Assembly: GCA_035079385.1 (NCBI GenBank)
Contig: JAVHKY010000054.1
Span: 13,992,501-14,056,500 of the forward strand
Length of the DNA stretch: 64,000 bases
Direction of reading: 5' to 3'
Source: Aspidiotus rigidus
Taxonomy: Eukaryota > Arthropoda > Insecta > Hemiptera > Diaspididae
Below, piece by piece: positions 58,085 to 64,000 of the stretch (its first letter is position 1; every line of letters begins with the position of its first letter). Made by a program: the position numbers and the translations under genes. The notes beneath the pieces were generated by a model. It ran no database searches, was not told where the DNA came from, and was given only the letters and a program-made list of their open reading frames with translations.

Positions 58085-59925
58085 AACATAAAGTTAACTC
58101 GCGATTATTCGCAGTGAAATGATACTGCAAAATTTAGTTATACAATGATATTTGGTGTTATAGTAGTTATGACCGTAGAGAACATTTTCAGAAGTCGTAC
58201 CACTCAAAATTTCCTTTAGGGGGCTGGAGGGGGGGGAGGCACAATGTCGCTCAAAATTCAGTATTAATTTGCTAATATCCCAAGAACGGTTGGGAATAGG
58301 AGAAAAATACCTCAGTACAAAAATAATTCCTGTACAGTGTTACATAAAAAACATTCAAATCACTTTTTTCGTGTGATGAAGGCTGCGGGACGGCCGAAAT
58401 GTTAAAAATCATATGTATTAATTGTGTGCGGGCAGAGCTAATAATAAAAAACTTTTAATAAAAAAGCTCACGCAGAAGCGTAAGCATCACCGACTTTTCA
58501 ATAATTTGCTATAAAATCATTTACACATGCTCCCCATACCTAAACTTCATTGTTTCTCACTTATAAGCTGATTGTGATAATAATGATTTAAGGTATTCCA
58601 CTTTCTCTTCTATTGTTCAATTCATTTCTAATCTTTTTAATGGGTTCTATTAAAAGTAAAATATAAAACTTAGGTGATTTAGAAGAATCTTAAAGTATTA
58701 ACCTGACTGTCCATTTCCAAAAATAGGTACAGTAAGATATTATAAAGTCGATAATGACAAAAATCAAAACATAGATGAGGAAAATTGAAATGGGCAATGA
58801 AACTTCCACTTTGTCTTTACCTGAATTTCAACATTACTCCCCAGTGTTCAGGCTACGAGCCTATTGCGATAATGTAGAAGAAGAAAAAAAAAAAAAAAAA
58901 ATGATATGTATACCTGCATAACGCAGTAATTATAAAATACACGGCCAATATTCAATCCATCGCTTACGTGCAACGTTTGTTTAACGTATCCAATAAACGT
59001 CGAATTTTTTCAACCATATATGACTGGTAATGAGAAGTTTTTGCAGCCAATAGGTGTATGATGCTTTAATCACGTGGCAAACGAACTCAAATAAATTGAA
59101 TAAGCGAGATTTAGCTCTTACGGCTCTATACGTGGACCACGTATATTTTGAGATTTACTCAAGAACCACTAGTCCAACCGATACAAAAATTACAGAGCAA
59201 TAAGATTGAATAAACTATGACGTAATGTAGTGATATGAAGATAATAAGATTGATATTTTTTGAGAAACAACACTAAGAAATTCGAGGAAAATTGAGAGTT
59301 ACTCAACTACTCGAGAAATCTAAGAAAAAAATTCACATTCCCAACTTCAGATAATCCACTACAACTTGGCCAAATTTCATGAGAATCCAACCAGTAGTTT
59401 TTGAGGAGTTGCGTGGACAAAAAAATCTTATATATATATATATAAGGAAACCTGAAATTTTCTTATTAGGGTAGAAGTGATCTAGGACCTCCAAAACGTC
59501 GAGAAAATTCATTGCCCCCTCCCCCTGAATACTTTGCGTCGGGTGTAATACCTCACTTTTTACAAGTAAAAAGTCGGTAAAAACGTTCTCTCCATTTTTT
59601 CGCCAAGACTCACCGTTAAACCACAATCGACGCAACAAAATTGAAGTATAAAAAATAACACATAGTCGGGAGTACGTACACAGTTGAGCCCCTCGCCACG
59701 CGGTGCACGGTTGCGCCGTGGCTCCGTATACTGGCTACGCGCTACAACATGTTACCAGCGTTTTCAACATTGAAGAAGACAAACTACAAGATTGAAAATT
59801 TTTCATAAAAATACGAAAAAGATACTTACGCAGGAGTCTGAGTAATACGCGACTTTTCTTCTTACATAATCATAACTCATTAAGAGAGTAACTCCCACTC
59901 TTTGTACAGAATCTCTTATTACTAT
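58085..59925. other. Unassigned DNA with minor repeats
   Basis: 58220 has a G-run, 58475-58500 a CACGCAGAAGCGTAAGC stretch, 58880-58900 an A-run and 59430-59445 a (TA)n. 59360-59430 ('ccaaatttcatgag..tccaaccagtagttttt') resembles a phrase common near retroelement 3' ends. No gene. Confidence 0.4.
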
Positions 59926-60116
59926 TAATGTTATTATTATTATATTATTTTGGTGATGATGATTATTATTCATTAATTATTATTATTAATATTATTATTA
60001 TTAGTACTGTTACTGTTATCATTATAAATATGTAATTACAAAAGTGGTGTCACCTGTAACTGGTCCATGAACTGTAGGTGGCACCACTATAAAACAAAAT
60101 TAATTAATTAAAAAAA

Positions 60117-60163
<47 letters not shown>

Positions 60164-60166
60164 ATA
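59926..60166. repeat. (ATT)n and (AAAT)n microsatellites
   Basis: Interrupted TTATTATT at 59930-60015, and about 13 AAAT/TAAA units at 60112-60165 that abut the 26-bp satellite directly. Confidence 0.9.
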
Positions 60167-63100
60167 TTCCATAAGCAATGCTGAACCAAATATTCCATGA
60201 GCAATTCTGAACTACATATGCCATAAGCATTGTTGAACCACATATTCCACAAGCAATGCTCAACCATATATGTAAAATCAATACTGAACCCTATATTAGG
60301 TGGACCAAACATTCCATTAGCGATTCCAAACCAAATATTCCATGAGCAACGTTGAACCACATATTCCACGAGCAATTCTGAACCACATATTAAATAAGCG
60401 ATGCTGAACCACATATTCCATAAGCAATGCTGAACCATATATTCCATCAGAAATACTGAACCAGATATTCTGTAAGCAATGCTGAACCATATATAAAAAA
60501 TCAATACTGAACACAATATTTGGTGGACCAAATACTCCATTAGCAATGCTGAACCAAATATTCCATGAGCAATGCTGAACCACATATTCCACACGCAATG
60601 CTGAACTACATACTTGAAATCAATACTGAACCATATATTTGGCGGACAAAATATTCCATTACCAATGCTGAACCAAATATTCCATGAGCAATGCTGAACC
60701 ACATATTCCACAAGCAATGCTGAACCACATATTCCATAAGCAATGCTGAACCATTTATTCCATCAGAAATGCTCAACCACATGAATCCATAAGCAATTCT
60801 GAACCACATATTCCATAAGCAATGCTGAACCATTTATTCCATCAGAAATGCTGAACCATATGAATCAATAAGCAATGCTGAACCATATATTCCATCAGCA
60901 ATGTTGAACCACATATTCCATAAGCAATGCTGAACCATGTATTTCATAAGCAATGCTGAACCACATATTCCATAAGCAATACTGAACCATTTATTCCATC
61001 AGAAATGCTGAACCACACATTCCATAAACAATGCTGAACCACATATTCCATAAGCAATGCTGAACCATATATGTAAAATCAATACTGAACCATATATTTA
61101 CTGATTCAAATATTCCATAAGCAATACTGAACCATTTATTCCATCAGAAATACTGAACCATTTATTCCATCAGAAATGCTGAACCACATATTCCATAAAC
61201 AATGCTGAACCACATATTCCATAAGTTATGCTGAACCATATATTCCATCAGAAATACTGAATCACATATTCCATAAGCAATGCTGAACCATATAATTATG
61301 TAAAATCAATACTGAACCACATATTTGGCGGACGAAATATTCCATTACCAATGCTGAACCAAATATTCCATGAGCAATGCTGAACCACATATTCCACAAG
61401 CAATGCTGAACCATTTATTCCATAAGCAATGCTGACCCACATATTCCATAAGCAATACTGAACCATTTATTCCATCAGAAATGCTGAACCATATGAATCA
61501 ATAAGCAATGCTGAACCATATATTCCATCAGCAATGTTGAACCACATATTCCATAAGCAATGCTGAACCATGTATTTCATAAGCAATGCTGAACCAAATA
61601 TTCCATGAGCAATGCTGAACCACATATTCCACAAGCAATGCTGAACCACATATTCCATAAGCAATGCTGAACCATTTATGCCATCAGAAATACTGAACCA
61701 CATGAATCCATAAGCAATGCTGACCCACATATTCCATGGGCAATGCTGAACCATTTATTCCATCAGAAATGCTGAACCATATGAATCAATAAGCAATGCT
61801 GAACCATATATTCCATCAGCAATGTTGAACCACATATTCCATAAGCAATGCTGAACCATGTATTTCATAAGCAATGCTGAGCCACATATTGCATAAGCAA
61901 TGCTGAACCATATAATTATGTAAAATCAAAACTGAACCATATATTTACTGAACCAAATATTCCATTAACAATGCTGAACCAAATATTCCATAAGCAATAC
62001 TGAACCATTTATTCCATCAGAAATGCTGAACCACATATTCCATAAACAATGCTGAACCATATATTCCATAAGCAATGCTGAACCATATATGTAAAATCAA
62101 TACTGAACCATATATTTACTGAACCAAATATTCCATTAGCAATGCTGAACCAAATATTCCATAAGCAATACTGAACCATTTATTCCATCAGAAATGCTGA
62201 ACCACATATTCCATAAACAATGCTGAACCACATATTCCATAAGTTATGCTGAACCATATATTCCATCAGAAATACTGAATCACATATTCCATAAGCAATG
62301 CTGAACCATATAATTATGTAAAATCAATACTGAACCACATATTTGGCGGACGAAATATTCCATTACCAATGCTGAACCAAATATTCCATGAGCAATGCTG
62401 AACCACATATTCCACAAGCAATGCTGAACCATTTATTCCATAAGCAATGCTGACCCACATATTCCATAAGCAATACTGAACCATTTATTCCATCAGAAAT
62501 GCTGAACCATATGAATCAATAAGCAATGCTGAACCATATATTCCATCAGCAATGTTGAACCACATATTCCATAAGCAATGCTGAACCATGTATTTCATAA
62601 GCAATGCTGAACCAAATATTCCATGAGCAATGCTGAACCACATATTCCACAAGCAATGCTGAACCACATATTCCATAAGCAATGCTGACCCACATATTCC
62701 ATGGGCAATGCTGAACCATTTATTCCATCAGAAATGCTGAACCATATGAATCAATAAGCAATGCTGAACCATATATTCCATCAGCAATGTTGAACCACAT
62801 ATTCCATAAGCAATGCTGAACCATGTATTTCATAAGCAATGCTGAGCCACATATTGCATAAGCAATGCTGAACCATATAATTATGTAAAATCAATACTGA
62901 ACCATATATTTACTGAACCAAATATTCCATTAACAATGCTGAACCAAATATTCCATAAGCAATACTGAACCATTTATTCCATCAGAAATGCTGAACCACA
63001 TATTCCATAAACAATGCTGAACCATATATTCCATAAGCAATGCTGAACCATATATGTAAAATCAATACTGAACCATATATTTACTGAACCAAATATTCCA

Positions 63101-64000
63101 TTAGCAATGCTGAACCAAATATTCCATAAGCAATACTGAACCATTTATTCCATCAGAAATGCTGAACCACATATTCCATAAACAATGCTGAACCACATAT
63201 TCCATAAGTTATGCTGAACCATATATTCCATCAGAAATACTGAATCACATATTCCATAAGCAATGCTGAACCATATAATTATGTAAAATCAATACTGAAC
63301 CACATATTTGGCGGACGAAATATTCCATTACCAATGCTGAACCAAATATTCCATGAGCAATGCTGAACCACATATTCCACAAGCAATGCTGAACCATTTA
63401 TTCCATAAGCAATGCTGACCCACATATTCCATAAGCAATACTGAACCATTTATTCCATCAGAAATGCTGAACCATATGAATCAATAAGCAATGCTGAACC
63501 ATATATTCCATCAGCAATGTTGAACCACATATTCCATAAGCAATGCTGAACCATGTATTTCATAAGCAATGCTGAGCCACATATTGCATAAGCAATGCTG
63601 AACCATATAATTATGTAAAATCAATACTGAACCATATATTTACTGAACCAAATATTCCATTAACAATGCTGAACCAAATATTCCATAAGCAATACTGAAC
63701 CATTTATTCTATCAGAAATGCTGAACCACATATTCCATGAACAATGCTGAACCATATATTCCATAAGCAATGCTGAACCATATATGTAAAATCAATACTG
63801 AACCATATATTTACTGAACCAAATATTCCATTAGCAATGCTGAACCAAATATTCCATAAGCAATACTGAACCATTTATTCCATCAGAAATGCTGAACCAC
63901 ATATTCCATAAACAATGCTGAACCACATATTCCATAAGCAATGCTGAACCATATATTTGTATGTAAAATCAATACTGAACCATATATTTACTGAACCAAA
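60167..64000 (+). repeat. 26-bp satellite, at least 3.8 kb, runs off the window
   Basis: The unit is CATATTCCATAAGCAATGCTGAACCA with common variants (ATTCCATCAGAAATACTGAACC, TTTGGCGGACGAAATATTCCATT, TATGTAAAATCAATACTGAACC). Variants repeat in long blocks: ATTGCATAAGC is at about 61889, 62854 and 63584, i.e. shifts of 965 and 730 bp. Because 26 is not a multiple of 3, three shifted peptide phrases alternate on the minus strand; these frames are artefacts. Confidence 0.95.

Noticed and set aside
57747..58091. 114-residue frame as a gene
   Set aside because: Its C-terminal part is a deleted LINE fragment and the rest is unsupported.
60100..62682. Minus-strand frames of up to 205 residues rich in Trp, His and Cys
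   Set aside because: Three shifted translations of a 26-bp satellite unit, with no start or flanking gene structure.

Overview
This is eukaryotic, almost certainly insect, nuclear DNA. One host gene is clear: the large 3' coding exon of a cuticular zona pellucida (ZP) domain protein of the dusky / miniature / dusky-like group on the minus strand (4075-5817). The other sign of arthropod origin is an R1-clade LINE. The order cannot be told from the sequence. Everything else is AT-rich non-coding DNA packed with transposable elements and tandem repeats. If the signal-peptide exon I propose at 57487-57546 is right, about 51.7 kb of the window is one TE-filled intron of the ZP gene.

Layout. 1-2376: composite repeat whose inverted copy lies at 19019-21046. 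3050-5817: ZP exon and its probable 3' UTR. 7440-8600: diverged tandem repeats. 8645-11505: array of about 60 copies of a 45-46 bp unit, which is the expanded internal repeat of a foldback-type element. A Penelope-like element (PLE-1, 11559-14994) sits at its edge and carries a 597 bp hAT-type insert. 15265-16040: five copies of a ~150 bp repeat. 16060-19015: largely single-copy-looking DNA. 22304-25485, 35110-39607 and 44886-47545: three copies of a non-autonomous transposon with terminal inverted repeats of about 610 bp, each flanked by a 3-bp target duplication. One holds a tRNA-derived SINE-like insert and one an R1-clade LINE with an open 690-codon reverse transcriptase frame. 28195-29345: TTTA/TTAA microsatellites with embedded duplications. 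30927-33015: second Penelope-like element (PLE-2). 33838-34282: a complete foldback element. 47630-50058: satellite of ~396 bp units grown from a MITE. 52912-53029: perfect 118 bp palindrome. 54.0-56.3 kb: an exon-like frame, a Mutator-like transposase scrap and a hAT MITE. 60170-64000: 26-bp satellite running off the window.

How it fits together. The nesting gives a relative history: foldback element, then PLE insertion (11-bp duplication), then hAT MITE insertion (8-bp duplication). Two of the satellites can be traced to a transposon module still present as single copies nearby, so the window catches transposon-to-satellite conversion in two families. No transposase-competent element is seen. 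The most intact mobile coding region is the R1-clade reverse transcriptase, which has lost its endonuclease end.
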